A DNA stretch of 64,000 nucleotides. Source: Rhizobium mesoamericanum STM3625 (lineage in GTDB: Bacteria > Pseudomonadota > Alphaproteobacteria > Rhizobiales > Rhizobiaceae). The stretch covers positions 95,032 through 159,031 of the forward strand of contig NZ_HF536772.1 of assembly GCF_000312665.1 (NCBI RefSeq). Direction: 5' to 3'. Positions 45,680 to 55,282 of the stretch are shown one piece after another (position 1 is the first letter of the stretch; each line of letters opens with the position of its first letter). The notes beneath the pieces were generated by a model. That model saw nothing but the letters and a program-made list of their open reading frames with translations, did not search any database and was not told where the DNA came from. A program made the translations under genes and the position numbers.

Positions 45680-46744
45680 ATGCTTGCCATAGCTTCCGTT
45701 ATCCTTGCCCCCATTGCCGCCGCCATCGGGTACTCTTCCTACAAGAAACGTCAATTCGAGGCGACATGCCCGAATATTGGCGAGCTGACGGATATCGGCG
45801 GCTACCGGCTGAATGCCCTTCACATCGCGGCTCCAGCGACTGGCGATCTGCCGCCCTTGGTCTTCATCCATGGTGCGAGCGGCAACCTGCTTGATCAGGT
45901 CGGTGCCTTTCTGCGGCCGCTGCATGGCCGTGCCGAGATGCTCTTCATCGACCGCCCTGGCCACGGCTATTCCGAGCGTGGCGGTCCAGAGAATGCATTG
46001 CCCTCAGGACAGGCTGACGCGATCGCAAAACTCATGGAAAAGCGGGGCATCAAACGAGCCATCATCGTCGGCCATTCCTTCGGGGGCGCCATCGCGGCTG
46101 CCTTCGGGGTGCGCCATCCCGAAAAAACTGAGGGGCTGCTTTTTCTCGCCCCAGCGACGCATCCATGGCCTGGCGGCATCGATTGGTACTACCACCTCGC
46201 TGCGATGCCCGTCCTCGGGTGGCTCTTCACGCACGCGATTGTCGTACCGATCGGCTTGCAACGATTAGAGCGGGCGACAATGAATGTCTTTCGTCCCAAT
46301 CCGCGCCCGGCCGACTATATCGCTAAGACAGGGCCCACCCTGGTGTTGCGACCGCGTGCCTTCTACAACAATGCCGTCGATTGTACTCGGCTGCTGGCCT
46401 ACCTCAAGGCGCATTCTCCGCAGTATTCTAGGATCACCGCACCGACGGTCATCATTACCGGTGACAGCGACGGCATCGTTTGGGAACATATCCATTCACA
46501 GGGACTGGCCCGCGATATCGCCGGCTCCGAACTGGTGAAAATCCGCGGCCTCGGCCACAAACCGGACTATGTGGTGACCGATGTCGCCGTAGCCGCCATG
46601 GAGAAGATCGGCGGCGCTGCGCGCGATCTTCAGGCCGCAGCACGCCAAGCAGAACGCCGTCTCCTGAACCAACAAGGCGCGCAACCGACCGAACCCGCCG
46701 CGCCTTGCGAGGAACTGACGCCTCCTGTCGCAACGGTGACTTAA
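45680..46744 (+). CDS. membrane-anchored alpha/beta hydrolase
   Basis: A 354-residue hydrolase with an N-terminal helix (2-18), probably a membrane anchor. The oxyanion HG is at 64-65 (VFIHGASGN) and the nucleophile is S133 in VGHSFGGAI. The acid is likely in ITGDSDGIV and the histidine in RGLGHKPDY. The tail is Ala/Gln-rich. It resembles the epoxide hydrolase/esterase group; the substrate is unknown. Confidence 0.88.
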   Translation: MLAIASVILAPIAAAIGYSSYKKRQFEATCPNIGELTDIGGYRLNALHIAAPATGDLPPLVFIHGASGNLLDQVGAFLRPLHGRAEMLFIDRPGHGYSERGGPENALPSGQADAIAKLMEKRGIKRAIIVGHSFGGAIAAAFGVRHPEKTEGLLFLAPATHPWPGGIDWYYHLAAMPVLGWLFTHAIVVPIGLQRLERATMNVFRPNPRPADYIAKTGPTLVLRPRAFYNNAVDCTRLLAYLKAHSPQYSRITAPTVIITGDSDGIVWEHIHSQGLARDIAGSELVKIRGLGHKPDYVVTDVAVAAMEKIGGAARDLQAAARQAERRLLNQQGAQPTEPAAPCEELTPPVATVT

Positions 46745-46840
46745 CCTTCCAGCAAGCGAACGTGCTATTGCCACCGTGGTGCATTGCCGAGCGTCCGCGG
46801 CGTCCCATATCCATTGCACCGACATGCTTTGAGGGAAGTC

Positions 46841-48580
46841 ATGGATCACCCACGCACTAGAATCGTCGCCCTTGTTGCCGCCCTATCATTTGCGCTCGCG
46901 CCGCTCGCGTTCGCCGCCTCGCCCACACCGGTTGAGGCCGAGCATGGCATGGTCGTGACAGCCCAGCATCTGGCGACCGATGTCGGCGTCGATGTGCTGA
47001 AGAACGGCGGCAACGCCGTCGATGCCGCGGTCGCCGTCGGCTACGCGCTCGCCGTCGTCTATCCGACGGCCGGCAATCTCGGTGGTGGTGGCTTCATGAC
47101 GATCCGGCTGAAGGACGGCAGGATGACGTTTCTCGATTTTCGCGAGCGCGCGCCATTGGCAGCCACCAAGACCATGTATCTCGACGCCAAGGGCGATATC
47201 GTTCCCCGCGCCAGCCTCGACGGCTATCTTGCCGTCGGCGTACCTGGATCCGTAAAGGGCTTCGAGATGGCTCGCGAAAAATACGGCACGAAGTCGCGCC
47301 AGGATCTGCTCGCACCAGCTATTCGCTATGCCAAGGAAGGCTTCACGCTGGAACAGGGCGACGTCGCCAGTATCAGCGGCAGCGCGAAGCGGCTCGCCAA
47401 GGACGAGGCCGCGGCAAAGATTTTTCTGAAGGCGGAAGGCAGGCCCTTCGCCGTGGGCGAGAAGCTCGTCCAACCCGATCTTGGCGGCGTTCTTTCCAGC
47501 ATCGCCGACAAGGGGCCTGACGCTTTCTACAAGGGAATGCCGGCCGACGCGATCGTCAAGGCGAGCCAGGCGAAAGGCGGTATCCTCGCCAAGGAGGATT
47601 TCGAACAATACGCCGTGCGTGAGCTGAAGCCGATCGAGTGCAACTACCGCGGTTATGACATCATCTCCTCGCCTCCTCCATCCTCGGGTGGCGTCATCAT
47701 CTGCGAAATCCTCACGGTCCTGGAAGGCTATCCGCTGTCCTTCCTCGGTTACGGCTCAGCCGAGACGGTGCATCTGATGGTCGAGGCGATGAGATACGCC
47801 TATGTCGACCGCAACGCAGCCCTCGGCGACCCTGAATTTGTCGACAACCCCGTCTCCACGATGCTCGACAAGGGCTACGCCAAGGCGATCCGCGCCAAGA
47901 TCGATCCTTATAAGGCAGGCGCCTCTGCCGACCTGAAACCGCTTGGCGCCAAGGAGAGCGTCGAGACCACGCATTATTCGATCATCGACGACGAGGGGAA
48001 TGCCGTCGCCGTCACTTACACGCTGAACGGCAACTTCGGTGCCGGCGTCGTCGCACCCGGCACTGGCATCCTGCTCAACAACGAGATGGACGACTTCACC
48101 TCGAAGCCTGGTGTTCCGAACCTTTACGGGCTCGTACAGGGCGAGGCAAATGCGATTGCCCCGAAGAAGACGCCGCTCTCCTCGATGAGCCCGACGATCG
48201 TCACCAAGGACGGCAAGCCTTTCATGATTATCGGCAGCCCCGGTGGCTCCCGCATTATCACCATCACTCTTGAGGCGATCCTCAACGTCATCGATTTCGG
48301 CATGGATATCAGCCAGGCGGTGAATGCGCCGCGCATTCATCACCAATGGCAGCCCGACAAGATCTATTTCGAACCGTACACATTATCGCCGGACACGATC
48401 CGAGCATTGATCGCCATGGGCCATACGCTGGACGATGGCAGCGGCCCGCCGCAATGGGGACAAGCCGCTGGCATCCTTGTCGGAGGCAAGAGCCTCGCCG
48501 ATATCGAGAAGGGTGGCAGCGCGCGCTACTATGGTGCGATGGACAGCCGCGCTACCGAGGGTTCCGCGGGCGGGTACTGA
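46841..48580 (+). CDS. ggt: gamma-glutamyltransferase
   Basis: A 579-residue Ntn-hydrolase that cleaves glutathione and transfers gamma-glutamyl groups in the periplasm. The signal peptide ends near residue 25 (AFA/ASP). The nucleophile that is freed by self-cleavage is T376 in VETTHYSIID, where E375 stands in for the E. coli Gln before the cut. The small subunit includes the GSPGGSRIIT loop. The ATG at 46841 has GAGGGA upstream; an ORF from 46784 adds 19 unlike residues. Confidence 0.95.
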   Translation: MDHPRTRIVALVAALSFALAPLAFAASPTPVEAEHGMVVTAQHLATDVGVDVLKNGGNAVDAAVAVGYALAVVYPTAGNLGGGGFMTIRLKDGRMTFLDFRERAPLAATKTMYLDAKGDIVPRASLDGYLAVGVPGSVKGFEMAREKYGTKSRQDLLAPAIRYAKEGFTLEQGDVASISGSAKRLAKDEAAAKIFLKAEGRPFAVGEKLVQPDLGGVLSSIADKGPDAFYKGMPADAIVKASQAKGGILAKEDFEQYAVRELKPIECNYRGYDIISSPPPSSGGVIICEILTVLEGYPLSFLGYGSAETVHLMVEAMRYAYVDRNAALGDPEFVDNPVSTMLDKGYAKAIRAKIDPYKAGASADLKPLGAKESVETTHYSIIDDEGNAVAVTYTLNGNFGAGVVAPGTGILLNNEMDDFTSKPGVPNLYGLVQGEANAIAPKKTPLSSMSPTIVTKDGKPFMIIGSPGGSRIITITLEAILNVIDFGMDISQAVNAPRIHHQWQPDKIYFEPYTLSPDTIRALIAMGHTLDDGSGPPQWGQAAGILVGGKSLADIEKGGSARYYGAMDSRATEGSAGGY

Positions 48581-49288
48581 CTATCGGATGCGAGCGTGGA
48601 CATAATCGCCCTTGATGCTGACGCGCGGCCTGGCGCCGGGTACGCTCGGCTCCAAACTATCAACATAGGAGGCCTTGGCGATCACCGAATAATCCAGCGG
48701 CACACCACTTCCGAAGCTGAGGTCGGCCTGCAGCGACTGGGCAGTGATGCTGACCGTCTCGTCTTGCCTGATGGTGTCGTAGCGAAGCCGAGCACGTACC
48801 GCCGTGCCGAGGATATCGAGCCCAGCAGCGTGGCCGTCAAAGGTGATGTCGGCCGCCTTGCTGGAGATCGCAACATTGGCGAAATCGCCATTCAGTTGCG
48901 CCTTGAGCGCCTGCTGATCGATGCGCACGGTGATGCCCGGCGCGACATTTGCCGAAATCTCCGGCGTGCAGTCGGACAGATCCGTCCACGCCGTCTGCAT
49001 CACCTTGATTGTCAGGACCGTCCCATCGATGCGCGTTATACTTCGATCGCGGCAGCCATTGAAGAACCAGTTGGAATACCAGGATGAGAACCAGCCGCTG
49101 CGTCGCGCACCGGTTTTGGCCCTGTAGGGCTCCGTGTCGCTCGCGTTTAGTCTGATATCACTTGCCTCGCCGCTGATGACGACGGAGCGGACGGCGGAAA
49201 TATCGAGTGCTTCGCCTGTCATTCGAGGCTCGGCGAAGGCAGAACCAAGCGTCAGAATGAAGGCGGAGATGAAGAGGATCAGTGTCAT
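48581..49288 (-). CDS. exported hypothetical protein, beta-rich
   Basis: A 235-residue protein with a clear signal peptide (residues 1-19, ending AFA). The mature part is predicted beta-rich, like DUF4097-type adhesin-like repeats (VVISGEASDIRLNA, VAISSKAADITFDG). Two cysteines occur in NGCRDRS and LSDCTPEI, suggesting a disulfide. AAGGAG lies 8 bases before the ATG at 49288. It is divergent from a membrane-bound AraC regulator, its likely controller by position. The function is unknown. Confidence 0.75.
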   Translation of the reverse strand: MTLILFISAFILTLGSAFAEPRMTGEALDISAVRSVVISGEASDIRLNASDTEPYRAKTGARRSGWFSSWYSNWFFNGCRDRSITRIDGTVLTIKVMQTAWTDLSDCTPEISANVAPGITVRIDQQALKAQLNGDFANVAISSKAADITFDGHAAGLDILGTAVRARLRYDTIRQDETVSITAQSLQADLSFGSGVPLDYSVIAKASYVDSLEPSVPGARPRVSIKGDYVHARIR

Positions 49289-49448
49289 CGGTTTTCTCCT
49301 TGAACACGCCGGCCAACGGCGGGCGATTGCGTGCAAGGTGAAGATCGAAACGCAATCTTGAGACCTCGATCGTAATCCAGGTCGCCCGCGATTGCGATCA
49401 AGGCCATAGTCATGCAGTTATTGAATGTGTCTCACCGAGCTCACCATC

Positions 49449-50510
49449 ATGATCTTCGTTCCGCTTCCTTTCGTCGTTGCTCTTTTGCTCTTCATCCTTT
49501 TCGTGCGGATGGTCAGGCAGAACGATTGGACCGAACAGGCAAAGCGTCCATTCCTACTTCTGATCGGCGCCTACACCCTCCAATCGATCATCATCGGGGT
49601 CCGCTGGGGTTATGATGTGGTCGGCATCCTGCCAGTCCAGCCCGTCGTCGCGTCGATGATCGCGGCGCTCGCCTGGATCAGCTTTCGCAACCTCGCCGCG
49701 GAACGGCAGACATCGCTCCTCCGTTTCTGGCCCCATATCCTGCCAAGTGCCTTGATCGTCGCACTTCTGATCTTCTGGCGCGACCCGGTTGGTCCCGTCG
49801 TGACCGCGACCTTCCTTGCGTACGGCACCACCCTGCTCTGGCTGGCCCGAAACGGGCCGGATGCCCTCGTCTCATCGCGTCTCGATGGCGCGCTTCTGTC
49901 CTATCGCTCCCTCGTGATCACCGGTTTGGCACTGATCGCCTCGTCAGCGGCCGATATTGCGATCAGCCTAGACCTCGAACAGAGCGGCGGCATCCATGCC
50001 GGGGCAATCGTCGCGATCGGCAATGTCATTACACTTCTGGTCCTCGGTACGGCAGCCTCGATTGCCAGCGCCAGCCAATCGCTCGCAGCCACGGCCAACG
50101 AACCATCCGCCCCCGCCAAAAGCCAGGAAGACGATGCGATCGCACGCGCGCTGGAAAGCCTGATGCTGTCCCGCCAGATCTACCGCGATCCCGAACTCAA
50201 TCTCGGCCGCATCGCCCGCAAGATGAACCTGCCGGCTCGCCGCGTTTCAATAGCGGTCAACCGCGTCCACGGGGTCAGCGTCTCGCAATATGTGAACGAC
50301 TTTCGTATCCGAGCCGCCTGCGAGTCACTGGTGGCGACGGACGAGCCGATCACGCGGCTGATGTTCGATTGCGGCTTCATCAGCAAATCGAACTTCAATC
50401 GCGAGTTCCTGCGAGTTGCCGGTACCAACCCGACGGAATTCCGGCGGCGTAGTCGTCACAAGCCCGAGACCGCCTGCGATTTGCGGCCGACGCTTTTCGT
50501 GTCACGGTGA
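49449..50510 (+). CDS. membrane-anchored AraC-family regulator
   Basis: A 353-residue protein. About seven hydrophobic helices cover residues 1-215. A cytoplasmic AraC-type double HTH follows from about 235-340, with IARKMNLPARRVSIAVNRVHG and MFDCGFISKSNFNREFLRVAG. Membrane AraC proteins of this plan sense an external or lipid signal and bind DNA from the membrane. Start 49449 (MIFVPLPFVV) puts the first helix at residue 1; an ATG at 49425 adds eight residues and neither has a strong ribosome site. Confidence 0.85.
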   Translation: MIFVPLPFVVALLLFILFVRMVRQNDWTEQAKRPFLLLIGAYTLQSIIIGVRWGYDVVGILPVQPVVASMIAALAWISFRNLAAERQTSLLRFWPHILPSALIVALLIFWRDPVGPVVTATFLAYGTTLLWLARNGPDALVSSRLDGALLSYRSLVITGLALIASSAADIAISLDLEQSGGIHAGAIVAIGNVITLLVLGTAASIASASQSLAATANEPSAPAKSQEDDAIARALESLMLSRQIYRDPELNLGRIARKMNLPARRVSIAVNRVHGVSVSQYVNDFRIRAACESLVATDEPITRLMFDCGFISKSNFNREFLRVAGTNPTEFRRRSRHKPETACDLRPTLFVSR

Positions 50511-50579
50511 CAAAGTCGTCGTTCACAAGCATCGCGTGCGGCCCTATGCATGGGCGTACCGTCATTTGAAAGAGTCTCC

Positions 50580-51554
50580 ATGGCCAGCATTGAAATGATC
50601 GTTGCCGCTCGCGCTCGTCTGCGCGGACATGCGCGCCGCACGCCGCTTCTCTCCTCGCCCTTCATCGACGAACTTGCCGGCCGGCGGGTATTCGTGAAGG
50701 CGGAATGCCTTCAGCACACCGGTTCCTTCAAATTCCGTGGCGGCTGGTCTGCCGTTTCCGCGCTCGATCCTGCCGTTCGCAGCCGCGGCGTCATCGCTTT
50801 TTCGTCAGGCAATCACGCGCAGGGCGTGGCGCTCGCCGCAAAGCTGCATGGCGTGCCCTGCGTCATCATCATGCCGTCGGACGCGCCGAAGCTGAAGATC
50901 GCCAATACACGGGCACTGGGCGCAGAAGTCGTGCTCTACGATCGGGCCACAGAGAACCGCGACGCGATCGGCGCTGAGCTTTCGGCAGCGCGTGGGCTGA
51001 CCCTGATCAAGCCCTTCGACGAGCCCCAGGTGATCGCGGGCCAGGGCACAACCGGCCTCGAGATCGCCGAACAGGCAGAGGAGTTGGGCATCAAGGGGGC
51101 CGAGGTATTGGTTCCCTGCGGCGGCGGCGGCCTGACATCGGGCATCGCGCTTGCGCTTGAAGCCAGCGCGCCTGCATTCCGCGTGCGCCCTTGCGAGCCT
51201 GAAGGTTTCGACGATACGACACGGTCTCTGGCGTCGGGCAAGATCGAGCGCAACGCCGCGATGACCGGCTCTATCTGCGATGCGATCATCACCCCGCAGC
51301 CCGGCAACATCACCTTCCCGATCCTGCAGCGCCTCGCAGGCGCCGGTATCGTCGTAACAGACGAGGAGGCGCTTCGCGCGATGGTGCTCGCCTTCGTACG
51401 GCTGAAGATCGTCGTCGAACCGGGCGGCGCCGTCGCTCTTGCCGCAGCTCTGTTCCACGGCAATGAACTGGAGGAAGACACCGTCGTCGTCGTGACCTCG
51501 GGAGGCAACGTTGACGCCGACATCTTCGCTGGCGCACTTGCCCGGCACGGATAG
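50580..51554 (+). CDS. threonine/serine dehydratase-like PLP enzyme
   Basis: A 324-residue fold-type II PLP enzyme. The Schiff-base lysine is K51 in TGSFKFRGG. The phosphate-binding loop is VPCGGGGLTSG, and the C-terminal PLP-ring contact is VVTSGGNVD. It has no ACT regulatory domain, so it matches catabolic threonine dehydratase or serine racemase-like enzymes. The ATG at 50580 has GAAAGAG upstream. It lies after the AraC gene but on its own. Confidence 0.9.
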   Translation: MASIEMIVAARARLRGHARRTPLLSSPFIDELAGRRVFVKAECLQHTGSFKFRGGWSAVSALDPAVRSRGVIAFSSGNHAQGVALAAKLHGVPCVIIMPSDAPKLKIANTRALGAEVVLYDRATENRDAIGAELSAARGLTLIKPFDEPQVIAGQGTTGLEIAEQAEELGIKGAEVLVPCGGGGLTSGIALALEASAPAFRVRPCEPEGFDDTTRSLASGKIERNAAMTGSICDAIITPQPGNITFPILQRLAGAGIVVTDEEALRAMVLAFVRLKIVVEPGGAVALAAALFHGNELEEDTVVVVTSGGNVDADIFAGALARHG

Positions 51555-51583
51555 ACACAGGACAAACCTGCCTCACTGGCGTC

Positions 51584-52381
51584 TTAAGCAGCCTTGTAGC
51601 GCGCTGCAGGTGCCGAGCGTGATAGGCTCGGCATCAGCGCTTGGCGTGCATCCTCGTATTTCTGCAGCAGCCCCGCATCCTCGAGAGCCGGGATAGTCGC
51701 GAACTCGCCCTGGTCGAAGCCGGCAAGAGCTGCATCCACCATGTCTTCGGCCGGCATGACGATTTCGCTCGGCAGGTGCTCGACAGGCGTGCCGGCGATA
51801 TCCCAGAAATCGGTCGCGGTCGCCCCCGGCAGCACCGCCTGGATACGGATGTTCTTGTCCGTCAGTTCATGCTTCAGCGATCGACTGAAAGCGAGCACAA
51901 ACGCTTTGCTGGCTCCATAAACCCCGTTCAGGATCTCAGGCGCGATCGCCACGATGGATGCGATGTTGATGATTGCGCCGCCGCCACGGGCCGCAAACCC
52001 CGGCACGGCAGCATAGGTCAGTCGCATCAGGGCGGAGACGTTGAGATCAACCATCGCCTGCATCTTGTCGACATCGGATGCAAGCAGCGGAGCGGTGCCG
52101 CCGACGCCCGCATTGTTGACCAGAAGGGTGATGCTCCGGTCACTCTTCAGCACCGCCTCGACACGCGCCAGATCGGCCTTCCTGCCGAGATCCGCCGGAA
52201 TGGTTTCAATTGCCCTGCCTGTTTCCCGGGTCAGCTTGGCCGCAAGTTCGGAAAGCCGTTCGGCATTGCGGGCTACCAGAATGAGATCATAGCCGCGCTT
52301 TGCGAGCCGGTGAGCATAGATGGCACCGATCCCCGATGACGCACCGGTGACGAGCGCGGTTCCTTTGTGCTGATCGCTCAT
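51584..52381 (-). CDS. short-chain dehydrogenase/reductase
   Basis: A 265-residue classical SDR. The NAD(P)-binding TGASSGIG is at 12-19, with NNAG in the centre. The catalytic Tyr/Lys are in VYGASKAF, and the Ser is in NIASIVAIAPE. An Arg at the second strand (LVARNAERL) favours NADP. The substrate is unknown. It is divergent from a GlxA-type regulator with an inverted repeat between them. Confidence 0.9.
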   Translation of the reverse strand: MSDQHKGTALVTGASSGIGAIYAHRLAKRGYDLILVARNAERLSELAAKLTRETGRAIETIPADLGRKADLARVEAVLKSDRSITLLVNNAGVGGTAPLLASDVDKMQAMVDLNVSALMRLTYAAVPGFAARGGGAIINIASIVAIAPEILNGVYGASKAFVLAFSRSLKHELTDKNIRIQAVLPGATATDFWDIAGTPVEHLPSEIVMPAEDMVDAALAGFDQGEFATIPALEDAGLLQKYEDARQALMPSLSRSAPAARYKAA

Positions 52382-52400
52382 TGTCGTTCTCCGTGTTGGG

Positions 52401-52418
52401 CAACAGCACCTGCTGTTG
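52401..52418. promoter_or_regulatory. inverted repeat between SDR and GlxA-type regulator
   Basis: CAACAGCA and TGCTGTTG are perfect 8-base arms separated by CC. It lies 20 bases upstream of the SDR start and 82 bases upstream of the regulator gene, well placed as their shared operator. Confidence 0.55.
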
Positions 52419-52499
52419 GTGTGCAGGAGTCTTACCCCTGATTGCCAATGTCTTGAATGTCATATAAACCACCTTTTAGGACAAACGGAGTTCTGAGCC

Positions 52500-53444
52500 A
52501 TGCAGCGCATAGCCGTCCTGCTCTTTCCCGGATTTCAGATGATGAGTCTCGCCGCCATCTCGGCCTTCGAGTTCACCAACCTCGAAGTCGGCGAACAGGT
52601 CTACGACATCGCCTATCTCTCCGAGACCGGTGGACCGATGCAAGGGTCCTTCGGCGCCACGATGGAGACGGCGCAATTCGACGATCCCGCATTCGACACG
52701 CTGCTGGTGTCGGGCGCCGTCGGTATCAAGCTGCCAACCTCGAGAGAAGGCGAGTTCATCCGCAACGCGCTTGGCGCCTCGCGCCGGGTCGCCTCGATCT
52801 GCACCGGCGCGTTCCTGCTGGCCGAGGCGGGTGTTCTGGACGGCCGTCGCGCCACGACGCACTGGCTCCTCGCGCGCGAGCTGCAATCGCGCTACCCCAA
52901 GGTCAGAATCGAGGAGGATCGCATTTTCATCATCGATGGCTCTGTCTGGAGCTCGGCGGGCATGACGGCAGGCGTCGATCTGGCACTTGCGATGGTCGAG
53001 AAGGATCACGGCGCCGACATCGCCCGCTCCGTCGCCCGCAAGCTCGTCGTCTATCATCGTCGCGCCGGCGGCCAGTCGCAGTTCTCTACACTGCTGGAAC
53101 TGGAGCCCAAATCGGACCGCATTCAGAAGGCTCTTGCCTATGCGCGCGGCAACCTGAAGAACACGCTATCCGTCGAAGAGCTGGCAGAGGCGGCGGCGCT
53201 CAGCCCGCGCCAGTTCAGCCGGACTTTTCGCGTAGAGACAGGGCAATCGCCGGCCAAGGCGGTGGAGCACCTGCGCCTGGAAGCGGCCCGGCTGATGATG
53301 GAACAGGGGCGACACCCGATTGAAGTCGTCGCCGCAGAAACCGGCTTCGCAGATCGCGAGAGGATGCGCCGCGCGTTTCTCCGCTCCTTCGGCCAGCCGC
53401 CGCAGGCGATCCGCCGAAATGCGCAGCGCGAATATCAGGTATAG
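52500..53444 (+). CDS. GlxA-family AraC regulator with DJ-1/PfpI domain
   Basis: A 314-residue regulator. The N-terminal DJ-1/PfpI-like domain (about 4-165) includes the elbow ASICTGAFLLAEAG. The AraC-type DNA-binding domain is at about 215-308, with LAEAAALSPRQFSRTFRVETG and VAAETGFADRERMRRAFLRSFG. GlxA-type proteins are transcriptional activators rather than amidases. Its likely target is the divergent SDR gene. Its end overlaps that of the convergent LysR gene by 10 bases. Confidence 0.92.
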   Translation: MQRIAVLLFPGFQMMSLAAISAFEFTNLEVGEQVYDIAYLSETGGPMQGSFGATMETAQFDDPAFDTLLVSGAVGIKLPTSREGEFIRNALGASRRVASICTGAFLLAEAGVLDGRRATTHWLLARELQSRYPKVRIEEDRIFIIDGSVWSSAGMTAGVDLALAMVEKDHGADIARSVARKLVVYHRRAGGQSQFSTLLELEPKSDRIQKALAYARGNLKNTLSVEELAEAAALSPRQFSRTFRVETGQSPAKAVEHLRLEAARLMMEQGRHPIEVVAAETGFADRERMRRAFLRSFGQPPQAIRRNAQREYQV

Positions 53445-54364
53445 GCTCTCGCAGACGGCTGGATGGCCGATGGCACCACGTCGGCGACAGCCTCCCGGAC
53501 CGCGTGCAGCATTATTGACGCAAGCCGCGCCGTCGCCGGTCCGGGCTCGAGTTCGGCTCGATGCAGGACGAGGCCGAGCGAGGGAAGCTCCGGCAGGCCG
53601 GTTTCGTCGGCGACAAGCGGCTTCACCTTCCGCGGCAGGCCGACCGGTGTGCGGATGCTGATACCGAGGCCGGCGGCCGTCGCCGCCCACAATCCGCCTA
53701 GGCTCGGACTGACGAATGCGAGCCGCCAGGGAATGCCTGCCGTATCGAGCGCCTTGGTCGCGGCGGTGCGCAACAGGCACGGAGCCTCAAGTGAGGCGAG
53801 CGGTACCGGCTCGCCGCTGCCGAGTTTCCAGTCGACCGCCCCTCCCGCCGGCCCGAGCCAGCGCATCGGCACCTCGCCGATCTTCTCGCAATGCGGCGTC
53901 AGCGTACCGTCGCTCCACGCCAACGCCAAGTCGAGCTTGCCCGCGGTGACGCGCTCGATCAGCTCGACATTGCGTACCACCCGTGCCTCGATGCGGACCT
54001 TCGGATGCGCGCGTGCAAAGCGGCCGAGCACATCGGGCAGCAGGGTTTCGCCGAAATCCTCCTGTAATCCGAGCCTGACCCACCCCTCGAGCTCGATACT
54101 CTTAACCGCTGCAGCCGCCTCCTCGTTGAGTTCAAGCAGGCGGCGCGCATAGGCCAGCATGGTTTCGCCGGCATCCGTGAGGGTCAGGCCGCGTCCCGCC
54201 TTCCGGAAGATCGGCGTGCCGGCCTGCTCCTCCAGCTTCTTCAACTGAGCGCTGACAGCCGAGGTCGAACGACCGAGGCGGTCGGCCGCTCGCGCGAAAT
54301 TGCCGAGCTCCATTCCGGTCGCAAAGGTTCTCAGCACATCCAGATCGAAGATCGTCCGCCGCAT
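53435..54364 (-). CDS. LysR-family transcriptional regulator
   Basis: A 309-residue LTTR. The winged HTH is at about 5-65 (FARAADRLGRSTSAVSAQL, LTLTDAGETMLAYARRLLEL). The effector domain follows from about 90. I use the start MRRTIFDLDVLRTF at 54364, with GGGA 8 bases upstream; ATGs at 54370 and 54391 are also possible. It is divergent from the tautomerase gene, its probable target. Confidence 0.9.
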   Translation of the reverse strand: MRRTIFDLDVLRTFATGMELGNFARAADRLGRSTSAVSAQLKKLEEQAGTPIFRKAGRGLTLTDAGETMLAYARRLLELNEEAAAAVKSIELEGWVRLGLQEDFGETLLPDVLGRFARAHPKVRIEARVVRNVELIERVTAGKLDLALAWSDGTLTPHCEKIGEVPMRWLGPAGGAVDWKLGSGEPVPLASLEAPCLLRTAATKALDTAGIPWRLAFVSPSLGGLWAATAAGLGISIRTPVGLPRKVKPLVADETGLPELPSLGLVLHRAELEPGPATARLASIMLHAVREAVADVVPSAIQPSARAYT

Positions 54365-54472
54365 GGCCATAGTCCCGCTTTTCAGGATCATGCATTCAAT
54401 TAATTCTGATTTTCTGCATTATCGTGGCGTGCGATGCTCCTTCTGTCAAGAATTCACTTATTGGAGGCCGTC

Positions 54473-54892
54473 ATGCCCTTTGTTCGTATCTCTCTGCTGC
54501 GCGGCAAGTCGCCGGAGTATCTTCGCGCGGTATCAGACAGTATTCATCGCGCCATGGTCGAGACGTTCAACGTGCCGCTTGCCGACCGCTTCCAGGTCAT
54601 CCACCAGCATGAACCGGGCGAATTGATCTTCAATCTCAACTACCTCGCCGGACCGCGTTCCGACGATTTCGTGCTTTTCGCCATCACCGCCGGGAAGCCT
54701 CGCTCGACCGAGACCCGACACGCCTTCTTCAAGCGGGCCGCCGAACTTCTCGGAGCATCGCCCGGCATCCGACCGGAAGACATCATGATCGTCGTCACCA
54801 CTACATCACCCGATGAATGGTCGTTCGGCGATGGAAAGGCGCAGATGAGCGAACCCGGTTGGGAAGCGCGCGCCTTAGGCAACGCCACATGA
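54473..54892 (+). CDS. tautomerase-family protein
   Basis: A 139-residue protein of the tautomerase superfamily. The catalytic Pro follows the initiator Met (MPFVRISLLRGKS), freed when Met is removed. GRSxEYLRAVSDSIHRAM-like and RFQVIHQHEPGELIF segments fit the longer tautomerase_2-type proteins. GGAGG lies 6 bases upstream. It is the first gene of a unit with a broken cupin and DUF4865, facing LysR. Confidence 0.88.
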   Translation: MPFVRISLLRGKSPEYLRAVSDSIHRAMVETFNVPLADRFQVIHQHEPGELIFNLNYLAGPRSDDFVLFAITAGKPRSTETRHAFFKRAAELLGASPGIRPEDIMIVVTTTSPDEWSFGDGKAQMSEPGWEARALGNAT

Positions 54893-55282
54893 AGGACAAT
54901 CCGGTCTGCATGACAATCCAGAGCCCCCGGAAAATGCCGTCCGCCCCGTCGATATTGTCACCGCGCCCTTGTGGGTCGAGATGTTGCCTGAAGGAGCAGC
55001 CGACGGCGAGAACACCGCGATGAGGGCAGGCCTCGATATCGGGACCATCCCCGCTGCCACACGCACTCGTGCGGGCTCTTTGTTCTGACGCGCAGAGGCT
55101 TGGCGCTACGCGAACGGGGCGCGGTGGAGGAGTTGCGTGTCGGAGATGCAGTCTGGTTCGCCGCCGGCGAAAAACACTGGCAAGGAGCAACTCACTGCAG
55201 CCCCTTTAGATACATCAGCATGCAAGCAACAGAGGTCAGTCGTATCGTCGACTGGCTGAAGCCAGTGGAGGCTCTCTCATGA
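54893..55282 (+). pseudogene. disrupted cupin gene
   Basis: The C-terminal half of a small cupin is clear: CHTHSCGLFVLTRRGLALRE, then VGDAVWFAAGEKHWQGAT and VDWLKPVEALS up to the TGA at 55280. This carries the metal-binding HTH and the second histidine motif (EKHW). No start codon or ribosome site opens this frame, and the upstream N-terminal half is spread over other frames with stops. In intact cupins about 60-70 residues precede the HTH motif. The stop overlaps the DUF4865 ATG. Confidence 0.75.
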
